Origin: Immersiella caudata
Taxonomy: Eukaryota > Ascomycota > Sordariomycetes > Sordariales > Lasiosphaeriaceae
Direction of reading: 5' to 3'
Length of the DNA: 64,000 nt
NCBI GenBank assembly: GCA_030512335.1
Contig: JAULSU010000004.1
Span: 124,001 to 188,000 of the forward strand
The position numbers and the translations under genes were made by a program. The notes below the pieces were generated by a model. That model was not told where the DNA came from, did not search any database, and saw only the letters and a list, made by a program, of their open reading frames with translations. The stretch's first letter is position 1. Each line of letters begins with the position of its first letter. This document shows, piece by piece, positions 42,392-51,479 of the stretch.

Positions 42392-43868
42392 TTTGATGAG
42401 ACAAGAATCGGGGTGGTGAAAGGTCGAGAGAATCGTTGGTGGTTGCGAAGGAGCAGCGGTTGAGCTGAGGTGCTCGATGAGGGGTTTGAGACACAGGTTG
42501 GGGCTCAGCTCGATGGCGATTGGGCGGGAGCGCTTCAGCCAACCGCGGATGCCGGGACGGGAGAAAGTCCGGTTTTCCAATCCGCCAATGGGGGAAAAGC
42601 CATAGGCGACAATGTGGACTCAGGGATACCGGATGTTGAGAGCCTTCAAAAGTTGTCTTGCATGCAGTTTGGCTGGCGCGTCGCTAGACTCAAAAGTCGT
42701 CGATCGACGTCTATCAGCATGATCACTGGCTGGGCGGCGAACGCCCAGGTCCATTGCGGCTTTGCAGTCTTTGAACCCTGAGTTCGTAACAGTGTCGCGG
42801 CATGTAAGTCCCATGAGCTAGCCAATTGGCGTCAAGACGTTGAGGACTGATCCACCGAGTTTGAACTTTTCTTTCTAATTCAAGACCACAACATTGTTGT
42901 GGCGGGGACCTATTACACGCTAAGTCAAGAATTTCACTCTCGGCCTCTCTGCTGGGACCTTGATTTGCGGCCCTTGGATGCATTCTCAACCCGAGCCGGA
43001 TCCAACAGACGCAACTCAATACCTAGGCAATCTGATGCTGCATGGACATTAACACCATCGAACGCCTTCTGTAGGCCTAGTGAGCATTTTTGTGTGCATT
43101 AATTACTAGGCGGTGCGGAATTCCGCCGCTATCGCTTGGCTTTGGTGATCATGCACTGTCGCTCTCAGACCTGACTTCGGGCTTAAAGCGCGGAAAGTGC
43201 GGAATGAAGACGAAGGCCTCCACACCACGATGTGTAACTGAATTTGATATCTCCTGATAAATTAAGGGTGCAACTTAAGTCCCTTTTCTGAGGAGTCTCG
43301 TATATATGGAAACTTCTTGTGCAGCGGCGAAGTCCTTCGAAGTTGACTCCAAGACGCCATAGATTGCGGGGTTGTTCCTACTTAGCCTCAGCCCTTACGG
43401 CAGCTGCATCATAAATTGACATTTCCTCCACACCTCTGCCTGCGACTCGTCGCCTCGCCACTTTTCAACGGGGCAGAGATATACCACTGACTCGCTTATT
43501 CGTGCACGACGGGGTGAGCTGAATCCCTTCAATCTGTTCATCCGAAAGTGATATCGTAATCACTCTACAGCTTCTAAGAGGAATGCGCCTCAGCTACGCG
43601 CCTATCTTCCTGTGATTTTAGGGTGGAAAACCTTTGTCGCAGTGAGAATGGAGATCAGTTAGAATGGAGATCAGTTAGAACCAAATGTTGATAGCATCGA
43701 GCATAGAACCAAATGTTGATAGCATCGAGTATAGGAACCATCGAAGACCTCGACAATAGTATGGGAGAATCACCCTCAAGCCACCGACCTCGACAATACA
43801 ACAGACTCCTCTGCCCTCAAACATCCTCACTTTCACCCATCCCACCTTCAAAATGCAGCCCAACTTGA
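42392..43868. other. Intergenic with palindrome and tandem duplications
   Basis: About 1.5 kb without a supported gene. It holds a perfect 12-bp palindrome GCGGAATTCCGC at 43115-43126 and two adjacent short tandem duplications at 43645-43732 (separate entry), just before a truncated membrane-protein frame. Confidence 0.45.
43645..43732. repeat. Two adjoining tandem duplications (16 bp x2 and 28 bp x2)
   Basis: AGAATGGAGATCAGTT is present at 43645-43660 and 43661-43676. Immediately after, a 28-bp unit starting AGAACCAAATGTTGATAG is present at 43677-43704 and 43705-43732 with a single C/T difference. Both arrays begin with AGAA. A further GACCTCGACAATA doublet lies at ~43747 and ~43787. Confidence 0.9.
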
Positions 43869-44516
43869 CCCACCTCCTCCTCGCAGCCTCCATACTGGCT
43901 TCCATGTTACACGAGAACTCCCCTCTCCGGCGGCACATCCGACATACCGCTCTGTGGCCACTTTTGCGTCGTGGGCCGCCCCGATCTACAAGCACAGGTA
44001 CGAAACGGAGAGATTGTAAGAAACGTCGGGACGTCGGGGTTAGCGGTGAATGTCTTCCAGGGCACCCTGCGCGACACGGGCAATGTGGCGTTGGCGCTGC
44101 AGGCTTATACAACGTTAATCTTGGGGACGGTGTACGATGATTTCTGCAGGATATTCGATGTTGACGGGGGGCCGGCGGAGATGGGGGTTGCGGTGGAGGT
44201 GGATATGCCTGTGAGATGGACGTTTGCCACGGTGGTTGCGTCGCTGCTGGCGGGGCATCTGGTGTTGGTGGGGCTGACGGTGGCTTTGTTTGTGCGGTTT
44301 GCGAGGGAGAGTGTACTCGGGGCGGCGTGGTCGGCTGTTGCGCAGGTTAGGGGGCCGGAGGTGGAGGGGTGGTTGGATGTGACGGGGTTGATGAGGGATC
44401 GCCAGGTTATGAAGGAGATGAAGCGGGTTGATGGAGCGGGTTTGCTGCTGGGGGTCGAGAGGGATGGGGAGCAGGTAGGGTTGAGAAAGAGGACTGCGCA
44501 TACAACAGCGGTGTGA
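43869..44516 (+). pseudogene. 5'-truncated relic of a fungal multi-pass membrane protein
   Basis: An open frame from 43869 to 44516 (~215 residues) begins directly after a TGA and has no suitable ATG near its start. It reads as the C-terminal part of a larger membrane protein: a lumenal-looking Cys segment (LSGGTSDIPLCGHFCVVG), then GLAVNVFQGTLRDTGNVALA, a membrane helix (TFATVVASLLAGHLVLVGL) and a cytosolic tail with ESVLGAAWSAVAQV and VTGLMRDRQVMKEM. This arrangement is common at the C-termini of uncharacterised fungal proteins related in layout to the DUF3176 group. The loss of the N-terminal part coincides with the tandem duplications just upstream. An internal intron removing a stop cannot be excluded, so a short functional gene is a weaker possibility. 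Confidence 0.5.
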
Positions 44517-44648
44517 GGCGTGGAGGTACTGAACGTACAGCTGGCTGAGTGATAACTGTCTTGGTTTGACAATGGTAGGTACATGTAGTATGAGCAAATC
44601 GCAACCAACGAAAATAAAACTTGGTGGATGCAAAGACATTTTTATTTC

Positions 44649-45323
44649 TCAGCCCCTCGCTTTCCTCCCTTCTACACCAGCCACCCACTCCGCATCAACC
44701 CTCCTTGGTGGGTACGTCAACTGCCTTGCACTTTGTTGCATATCCTGGTGTCTAGCTGCCTCCTGTCTTCCCTGTCGATTAATTGGTTCGACCGGTGCCC
44801 TATCAAACCCTTGAGGATTCCCATGCGGATGCGCTATCACCCCTACGACTTCATTCCTCACCAATCCATCATTTCCGGCAACAATACGAACCACGGCGCG
44901 CGTGGCGCCCGGGTCGTTCAGTGGATCTTGTCGTGCTACGAATGCGCGCTCATTCGGGTGGAGATTGGCGCGGTATACGACCTGGCGGAGGCGAGCGGAC
45001 GGTCGGTCGTAATCAAAACGTTGCACTGTTCCGGATGTTGGTATGGGGTACTCGTGTAGTCTTCCTTGGAGTGCGCCAGGTGCGGCGCGGCCGGGGCCGG
45101 TGGTGTATGTTTCGAAGTTTTGTTGGCGGTTGTTGCGGGGGCCTTCTCGGTTGTGGTACCGGTCGGGATACCCGGAGTCAGTTTCGGCACCTATGGGAGG
45201 CGCGCCGTCAATCTGTTGGGGGACGATGTGGGCTGGTATAGGGCCGCGGTTCGTCCGGTATTGGAGCTGGCTTTCTTCGCCGTCTGTGTTCCGCCGTTGG
45301 GGAGTCGAGTTTCCGCTGCCCAT
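44649..45323 (-). CDS. Hypothetical disordered protein with candidate N-myristoylation signal
   Basis: A single-exon gene of 224 residues starting MGSGNSTPQRR. Gly2 with small residues and Ser6 fits the N-myristoyltransferase consensus (M-G-x-x-x-S/T), so the protein may attach to membranes. The rest is Arg/Gln/Pro-rich and probably disordered, with a short conserved-looking central part (RFDYDRPSARLRQVVYRANLH cut short here; then PGATRAVVRIVAG). I recognise no domain. It overlaps no other gene; the promoter would lie in 45324-45500. That it is coding rests on length, composition and the orderly N-terminus. Confidence 0.5.
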   Translation of the reverse strand: MGSGNSTPQRRNTDGEESQLQYRTNRGPIPAHIVPQQIDGAPPIGAETDSGYPDRYHNREGPRNNRQQNFETYTTGPGRAAPGALQGRLHEYPIPTSGTVQRFDYDRPSARLRQVVYRANLHPNERAFVARQDPLNDPGATRAVVRIVAGNDGLVRNEVVGVIAHPHGNPQGFDRAPVEPINRQGRQEAARHQDMQQSARQLTYPPRRVDAEWVAGVEGRKARG

Positions 45324-45906
45324 TGTACCTGCCTAGTGAATAGTTTCGTTCCTTCCAATTGAGGACAGATAGAGAGCAAGCATCAAAGACAGCAGGAAAA
45401 AGGAATGAAAAAAAAGACAATTACATGTAATATCAACGAGCCTGGAAATGGTCAACATGAACACAAAGGCATCGGTAGTTCTGAACGGATTGTGTGGAGC
45501 GGCGACAGAGATGTTATTATCCCCGGCCTGGCAGATGGGAATATAGTCGTCCAAATTGAGCGGTTGAACCAACAGGCGCTTAGAGGCAAACATGGCCGCC
45601 CTTCCAGGCGGCGGCTGCGCTGCGTTTCAGGTCCAATGCCCTCGCAGCCAACCCCACGGCGGGTAGGTTACCAATGTTTGCCCGCGACAACCGGCAAATG
45701 CAAACACTGGAGCTGCGCCATCTTTGGTTGGCCCCACGGCGCTTATTTCTTTGGACAAAGGAACCCCGCTCCTGCCTTCCACTGACATGCAAAGTCCATC
45801 AAAAGAGCACCATTCTGTACACCTCAAATCTCCACGATCATCATCACTCCCAAAATATCCAACGCCTCTTTCGCTTTTGCTGCATCTCACTTCATCGCCC
45901 GAGACA
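45324..45906. other. Divergent intergenic region
   Basis: About 580 bases between the myristoylation-candidate gene and the DUF3632 gene; presumably both promoters. No gene seen. Confidence 0.4.
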
Positions 45907-47283
45907 ATGGAAAGCCGCAGGCGGACGGAGCTGGAGACCATCAGCGAGGTCCTCGCCGAAGCGGAGAGGATTGATCGAGACAAAGGAACCGCTTCGTACT
46001 TTCCAGCCATCTTTCGCGATCTACTTGCCGACCTAGCCATCTCGCCTGCCGATGCGGCACAGCGTATTCGCCACGACTATCTGAACGGGTTTCTTCCGAC
46101 TGAACCAGAGTATCGTGGCCAGAGCAGTCACTACTCGATAGGACACTTCCTGCAGAACGGCTACGAGCTCATCTTTGACTTGTCGCGTGTCATTGCATAT
46201 CACGACGCCCGCCAGGACCTTCTCCTTCAGACTTTGCTGGAGTTGCAAAAGTTGCCACCGCAGCCGAGCAGCAGAGAAAATGTAAATTTTCCATTGTACC
46301 CCGCCTCTCTCGGAACGATGCTGATTCGAGCGTGGCAGGAACAGGACAACCCCTATGTCGACGAGGAGGTATTTTCGGTGGTCAGCGAGCAGAACTGGAA
46401 TGGAAACCAAGGTATGGAACCCTCTCCCTGCAGTTGCATGAAGTCCTGGTTAATCTAAGTTATAGCGGGGAACCCCGACATCGTGTACAATGGGGAAAGA
46501 TACCAAAAGAGGTGCCGGCAGTGGGTCAACTTTTCAGCCTTTCTCGCTCGATGCACTGCCGAAGGCTTCAACTCGAAGTATCCCGACTGTTCCAAGTACT
46601 TCGCTGTTGATATCGAGGAGGGTTTGGAGCCTCGAGAGCCAACGCAGTCATTATTAACGCGCGAGACACGGGTCTTGGTTGCCTCGTTGTGGATATTGCA
46701 CGCCGGCCAATACATCTTTAAAGACATGATCGAATTTGATAAGCCAGTCTGGGGTCCAAGCAAGTGGAAGACGTGGGAGGAGAAGCTCGGCGAAGCTGTG
46801 AGGGATGCAGATCTCAGTGAGGAGGTTAGGACTGTGGCAAGCCGGGCACTGGAGAAAATGGCGGCTATTTCTGACCCTCAGATGGAGGTTGCCCCTCCGG
46901 CACAGGATGGCCCTCAGATTCACGACATCCCCGACACTCAAGAAGTCCCTGAGGTTCAGGACGTGCCTGAGATTCAGAACGTCCCTGAGATCCAGATCCC
47001 TCAGGTCCAGGGCGTCCCTCAGACACAGGATAGCCCTCGGGGTGAGGAAGTGCATTTGATTCAGGATGCCTCTGAGACTCGGAACGTCACTCAAACCCAG
47101 GACGTCCCTCACATTCAGGATATCACCAAGGTTCAGGATGTCCCTGAGGTTCAGGACGTCCCGGAAATTCAGGATGTTCCTCAGGCTCAGAGAGGGCCTC
47201 AGGGTCAGTTCGACCCTGAGATCCAGGACACTGGTCACGCAGAAACAAGCTCGAGACATGGAGCAGCGGAGGAATCTCATTAA
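45907..47283 (+). CDS. DUF3632 protein with hexapeptide-repeat C-terminal tail
   Basis: Two exons (45907-46411 and 46466-47283), 440 residues; the 54-bp intron (46412-46465) has GTATGG donor and TATAG acceptor and joins GNQ to AGNPDIVYNGERY. I start at the ATG at 45907 (MESRRRTELETI). Residues 1-~300 match fungal DUF3632: an acidic helical start, DLLADLAISPADAAQRI, SRVIAYHDARQDLLLQTL, then RCRQWVNFSAFLARC and VLVASLWILHAGQYIF. From ~315 to ~425 the protein is a degenerate six-residue repeat of the form VPEIQD/VPQTQD, about 18 copies, likely an extended acidic surface. DUF3632 function is unknown. The gene is convergent with a HET gene whose stop lies only 29 bases away. Confidence 0.82.
46905..47232 (+). 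repeat. 18-bp degenerate tandem repeat encoding VPEIQD units
   Basis: Repeats of the type GTCCCTGAGATTCAGGAC occur about 18 times in frame with substitutions and a few in-frame length changes. They encode the C-terminal tail of the DUF3632 protein. Confidence 0.85.
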
Positions 47284-47311
47284 TGTCCCTGACTGGAGAC
47301 TCATAGTGGCA

Positions 47312-49321
47312 CTATACTATTACCACCTCTATCACATCATCCTTGCTTTGACCTCGAATCCATTTCCCATCGGAAATCCCATGCACATATGACTCTCCGA
47401 TGAAGTTGAAGAACCGCTGACCTTTGACCGGCGTCACCCCGAAAGGTGCCAACTCGCTGTCGTCTACAGTGCGTAGGACATACGGCACGGTGCCCCCTTC
47501 CAAAACACACACCTCATCCCCCACTTTGCTCCTCAGTGGTGCCAACCCCATGTATCCCTTGGATGTGATGACGAAGTTCCGCCCAGATGTTCTCGGAATC
47601 AGCGCCATCCGCAGTGGCAGCAAATACCGCAACAGGGCCTCATCACTTGGCGACTGGCCGTCAACCCTTGGCATCTCTCTCCGGCCCAGGAATACCTCCA
47701 GCATGGTATTCCACTCCTCATTCCAGTCAAAATCCTTATTATCCCCATTATGATCCGCCACCAGCGTCCTTCGAAACACCTCCTTCCTTGACCTCCCATC
47801 CAAACCCCCCTCGCCGGTATACGGATCTTCCCACTCCCCACTCATCACCACTCCCTCCCACTCCACCACCTTCTCCGCCGTCCTCCTCATCCTCTCCAAA
47901 CTATACTCCCTCCTCTTCTCAGCATCCCCCTTCTCATCCAGCCTCACATGCCGACACCCACTCACCCACACAATCCTATCCACCACCAACCCCCTGATGC
48001 GTACCGCCAACACCTCCTCAAACGGAAACATATCCCCCTCCACCCTCTGTCCGACGAGAGTTCCATCCCCCGTCGCCTTATAACCATCCCCGCCCACAAA
48101 CGAAACATACCCTGGCCTCCACCACCCCCCTTCCTCTTCCCTAACCTTCTCCTCTTCCCCATTCTCAGCCTCTGGCACATTCTCCGAAAAATCAATCACC
48201 CAACTCGGCAACGTCCTCCCCTTCTCCCCGACCGCGCAAGAAGCTCTGCTATCCGTATCAAAACTCAACTGCAGTAAATTCCTCGCCGTCATCAGGAACC
48301 ACATCATCGCCCGCGTATACACCTGGCTGGCGGACATGTTATTCTCCAGTGCGAATTTCATGATTTTTCGATCGGCCTCGGAAGCGAGACCGAGGAGGCC
48401 GTAGATTTTGTCGCGAGGGTCGGTTGCTTGGAAGTCGGAGAGGTAGTAGGCCCACTCTGCGAGGGTGGATGGGGAGGAGGATGGGGTTGGGTTGAGTAAG
48501 CGGATGCGAGCGTCGGGCCAGTAAGTGACGATTCCGGAGAAGGGGTTTCGGAGGGCGAGGGAGAGGTTGGTGATGGTGTTGATGGCCGAGTGGTGGTAGG
48601 TTTGCGAGGGGCGATGCCAGCCGCGGCGGATGTCGTCGAGGACCATGAAGGATTCCATGGAGAGGGTTTGGGCGCCGCAGCGGATGATGGGGTCGGGGGA
48701 GAGGAGGGCTTCTTGGATGACCCAGACGCGGGACCACCAGGGGCAGGATTGGATTTCGGCGATGGCGCGTAGGCCGGAGGGGGAGGGGGAGTTGGAGGGG
48801 CTTGAGAGGTTGGTGCCGTCGAGGGAGCGGATGAGGGAGATGGCGAGGTCGGAGGTGGGGGTTGAGGGGCCGAGCCAGATGCATGTGGTTGAGGCGTTGC
48901 GGTAGATGTCGCCCATGAGTTGGATTTGGTGGGGCTTTTCGTTGGCGTGGTCTTGGTTGATGCAAAGGGCGTCGATCCAAAAGATTTGGGGGTTGGAGGG
49001 GTCGCGGAGGTGGGTGAGGGCGGTGTGCAGGTTACGGGTGATGGGGAAGGCCGAGACGCCGTTGAAGGTGATGGGGAGACGGTCGGACGGATCCCCCCAG
49101 ACGTAGGAGAGGGCTGTGTATGTGGGTTTGGAGGAGAGGTTCACGATGGCGGTTGTGCAGGTAATCGGGCCATCATGGGTGCCGGGGAGGAGGGTGAGGA
49201 GACGGATGTGGTCTTGTTCGGGGTCGATGTCCTGGCCGTAGTACGGCGAAGAGGGCTCCGAGCCGGAGTCGCGCCCGAATTCCTGCCGACTGGGGATGAT
49301 AGCGAAGACAGAATTGTGCAT
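47312..49321 (-). CDS. Canonical HET-domain protein
   Basis: A single-exon gene of 669 residues. HET motifs are all intact: ALSYVWGD at 70-77, FWIDALCINQDH at 114-125 and CPWWSRVWVIQEALL at ~192. DPRDKIYGLLGLA and LPSWVIDFSENVP mark the usual C-terminal part of the 6-heterokaryon-incompatibility-like proteins. The middle carries a Glu/Gly-rich loop (GEEEKVREEEGGWW). No membrane helix or NLR module, so this is a stand-alone HET effector or partner of a separate sensor. The third base of codons is strongly C- or G-biased in places, giving long antisense open frames that are not genes. Start at the only ATG before the acidic leader (49321). Intact, in contrast to the 22-24 kb HET locus. Confidence 0.92.
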   Translation of the reverse strand: MHNSVFAIIPSRQEFGRDSGSEPSSPYYGQDIDPEQDHIRLLTLLPGTHDGPITCTTAIVNLSSKPTYTALSYVWGDPSDRLPITFNGVSAFPITRNLHTALTHLRDPSNPQIFWIDALCINQDHANEKPHQIQLMGDIYRNASTTCIWLGPSTPTSDLAISLIRSLDGTNLSSPSNSPSPSGLRAIAEIQSCPWWSRVWVIQEALLSPDPIIRCGAQTLSMESFMVLDDIRRGWHRPSQTYHHSAINTITNLSLALRNPFSGIVTYWPDARIRLLNPTPSSSPSTLAEWAYYLSDFQATDPRDKIYGLLGLASEADRKIMKFALENNMSASQVYTRAMMWFLMTARNLLQLSFDTDSRASCAVGEKGRTLPSWVIDFSENVPEAENGEEEKVREEEGGWWRPGYVSFVGGDGYKATGDGTLVGQRVEGDMFPFEEVLAVRIRGLVVDRIVWVSGCRHVRLDEKGDAEKRREYSLERMRRTAEKVVEWEGVVMSGEWEDPYTGEGGLDGRSRKEVFRRTLVADHNGDNKDFDWNEEWNTMLEVFLGRREMPRVDGQSPSDEALLRYLLPLRMALIPRTSGRNFVITSKGYMGLAPLRSKVGDEVCVLEGGTVPYVLRTVDDSELAPFGVTPVKGQRFFNFIGESYVHGISDGKWIRGQSKDDVIEVVIV

Positions 49322-50296
49322 CGTGACTGCACAGAAGGATTCGTTCCAAGATGATGAATGACAAGATGGAAGCGGGATACCGTCAAGCGGAGATGGTGAA
49401 ACGCAAGAGTCTCATTCGCCCCACTTCCCCTCACTACCCGACGATACATTCCGGTCTCGGGAAACAGGGGTTCGAGCACAGTTAGAGCGTTACGGTGACT
49501 CAGATTGCACTAGTCTGATGCTTGCTCCATGATCCAGAACCGATGTCCTCCACTCAGGAGGCTACCAGGAGTCAAGTGAACAATTCCCTCAAACTCAGCC
49601 TGAGTGACCCCTGAACTGGAACGCAACAAGACTCCATCACTCCAAGCCCACCGTATAAATTTCCCACCATGTCCATCCTGTAGATGCAGGCGGCGAAGGA
49701 CCAAGACACGAAAGAGCCCCTTGCTCCAACTTTTCCATTAACAACGAAAAGCTCAATCGCATGCTCGATCGACGAGCTCACAAGCCACGAGTCAAGAACA
49801 TTCCCTTCGGGGGGACTCAAGGCTCGGAGCTGCTGTCAGCGGACTCGGTAAGAACTTTGCAATCAGCAACGAGGGGTGAGGTTTCGGCTGTTGCTTTTTT
49901 TCGTGTTACTTTCTCAGCATCTTATCCAACGTGGGGACACGATTGTGGGCACTGCTGCGGCACCGGAAGTGAGCGCAGGGAGGAGGGCGAGGGCGAGGAC
50001 GAAGCTCTCTCCCAAACTTGCAAATTTTCAGCCAACAGGAAAGGGCGGGGAAAAGGGGCTTTTCACTATAGTGTTGACAGAACTCAAAGGGAAGGGATTT
50101 GTAACACAGTAGATGATTGAGAGATTAGAGTTGGCCGTCTTAACCTATGCTAGCTCGGCCTGTCCTTAAGAATCATCGCCCTTTTAACCAGAGGCCAAGC
50201 CTAAAATCTTTGAATGGCAACTTAAACCAGCAACACACGCAACAACCCCTAACTTCCTGAACACCATTAATTTAACAAGTGAACATGCCTTACACC
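49322..50296. other. Intergenic, no gene seen
   Basis: About 975 bases: promoter of the HET gene, then sequence with only short uninformative frames up to the 3' end of the Hce2-type gene. Confidence 0.4.
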
Positions 50297-50734
50297 TCAC
50301 TCCACCTTATAAACCTCCCACCTAGTCCACCCAGTCTGACTCTTCCACCCCGCCTTCAAGCACATAAAATTCCCCTTGGCCGAAATCTTACCATCAACCG
50401 CATAGTTCTCAATGAGGTGATCAATCACCAGACTAACATCAAGCGGGTCAACGACCATTTCCGACATGGGCAAGCTGCCAGCATCGGGGTCAAAGCGGGC
50501 CTTGAAGCCGCAGGTGCCGTGCTTGAAGTCGAAGGCGAGGTTGGCCTCTGAGGGGATCCATGGTTCGGGGAGGTTGGATGCGGAGAGGGCTTGGCAGTCG
50601 GCGATGAGAGGGGAGAATTCGGTGGCTGTGGAAATGATGTCACCGTATGGGCCGCAGGAGTCGGCGCGTGGAGTGAGGGTGGTGGGGGCTGCGGTGGCCG
50701 CTGTGATAAGAGCGGTTATAGTGAGGAACTTCAT
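50297..50734 (-). CDS. Hce2-like small secreted effector-type protein
   Basis: A single-exon gene of 145 residues with a signal peptide (MKFLTITALITAATAAP) from the ATG at 50734. The mature part has the spacing of the Hce2 family (homologues of Cladosporium fulvum Ecp2): CGPYGDII, SPLIADCQALS, HGTCGFKARF and KISAKGNFMC, four Cys likely forming two disulphides, with the DPLDVSLVIDHLIEN helix before the last Cys. Members are secreted by pathogens and saprotrophs; Ecp2 causes host necrosis in some interactions, while other members are thought to act against other microbes. Role here is not known. A TATAAAT box lies 105 bases upstream. No mutation is visible. Confidence 0.78.
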   Translation of the reverse strand: MKFLTITALITAATAAPTTLTPRADSCGPYGDIISTATEFSPLIADCQALSASNLPEPWIPSEANLAFDFKHGTCGFKARFDPDAGSLPMSEMVVDPLDVSLVIDHLIENYAVDGKISAKGNFMCLKAGWKSQTGWTRWEVYKVE

Positions 50735-50837
50735 TTTGAGGTTGAGGAGATATTTGTTTTGGTGAGGCTGAATGGAATTGTAATGAGCGACAACCATGTG
50801 GTTGATGGGGGCGAAAACATCCGCCAAGCAGGGGAGA

Positions 50838-50844
50838 ATTTATA
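50838..50844 (-). promoter_or_regulatory. TATA box of Hce2-like gene
   Basis: TATAAAT on the minus strand about 105 bases upstream of the start codon at 50734. Confidence 0.45.
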
Positions 50845-51479
50845 CCGCCGCGAAAGACTGAGAGTTGTGTTCGGTACCTGGAGTATGCCTTGAAGGATTC
50901 GCGGGATGCAACCACTCTCGTGAGTCAAACTAGTATTGAGCGGATGTCAGTCCGTTCTTAGCTGTGCAGCCTTGAGATCATTTCGCTTCTTGGCTGTGCC
51001 GCTGGGCTTTGTGACATTCATATCGCTCAGGCTGAATTGCGGGGTGTGGTTGGTCCAAAGTTGGGGCTGTTTCCAGCGGGAGGATTCCGCCGCATCCAGA
51101 TCTCCCAGGCACCAGGAGCCCGAACTCTGCCGTTAAAACCCACTCACGTGAGCGTCTGAGTTTCCGACGATACGCCAGATGGATTTTCTTAAGAGCGGCC
51201 GCATTTCAACCAATTCGGTGCGGATTTCCCGCAATGGGTGGATGAGCGAAACGGAAAAGTGGAGCGGGAAAAGGGGGTTCAGGGGCTTTTGGACAGAGAA
51301 GCGGCGAAGTTTGGATAAAGTCAAACTCGTATTTAGATTGATAATTCGAGGCATAATGTTTGCGCGCCTGCGGGCTTGATCAAGACTGAACGGCGCATGC
51401 GGCTCACGGTACGACGTGTCGCATGGGGAATGTGACGACTTGTCCCAAACCACCGCCAGAAAATTTACCTGAGCACTAT
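50845..51479. other. Intergenic, no gene seen
   Basis: About 630 bases between the Hce2-like promoter and the 3' end of the dynamin-like gene; no supported coding. Confidence 0.4.
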
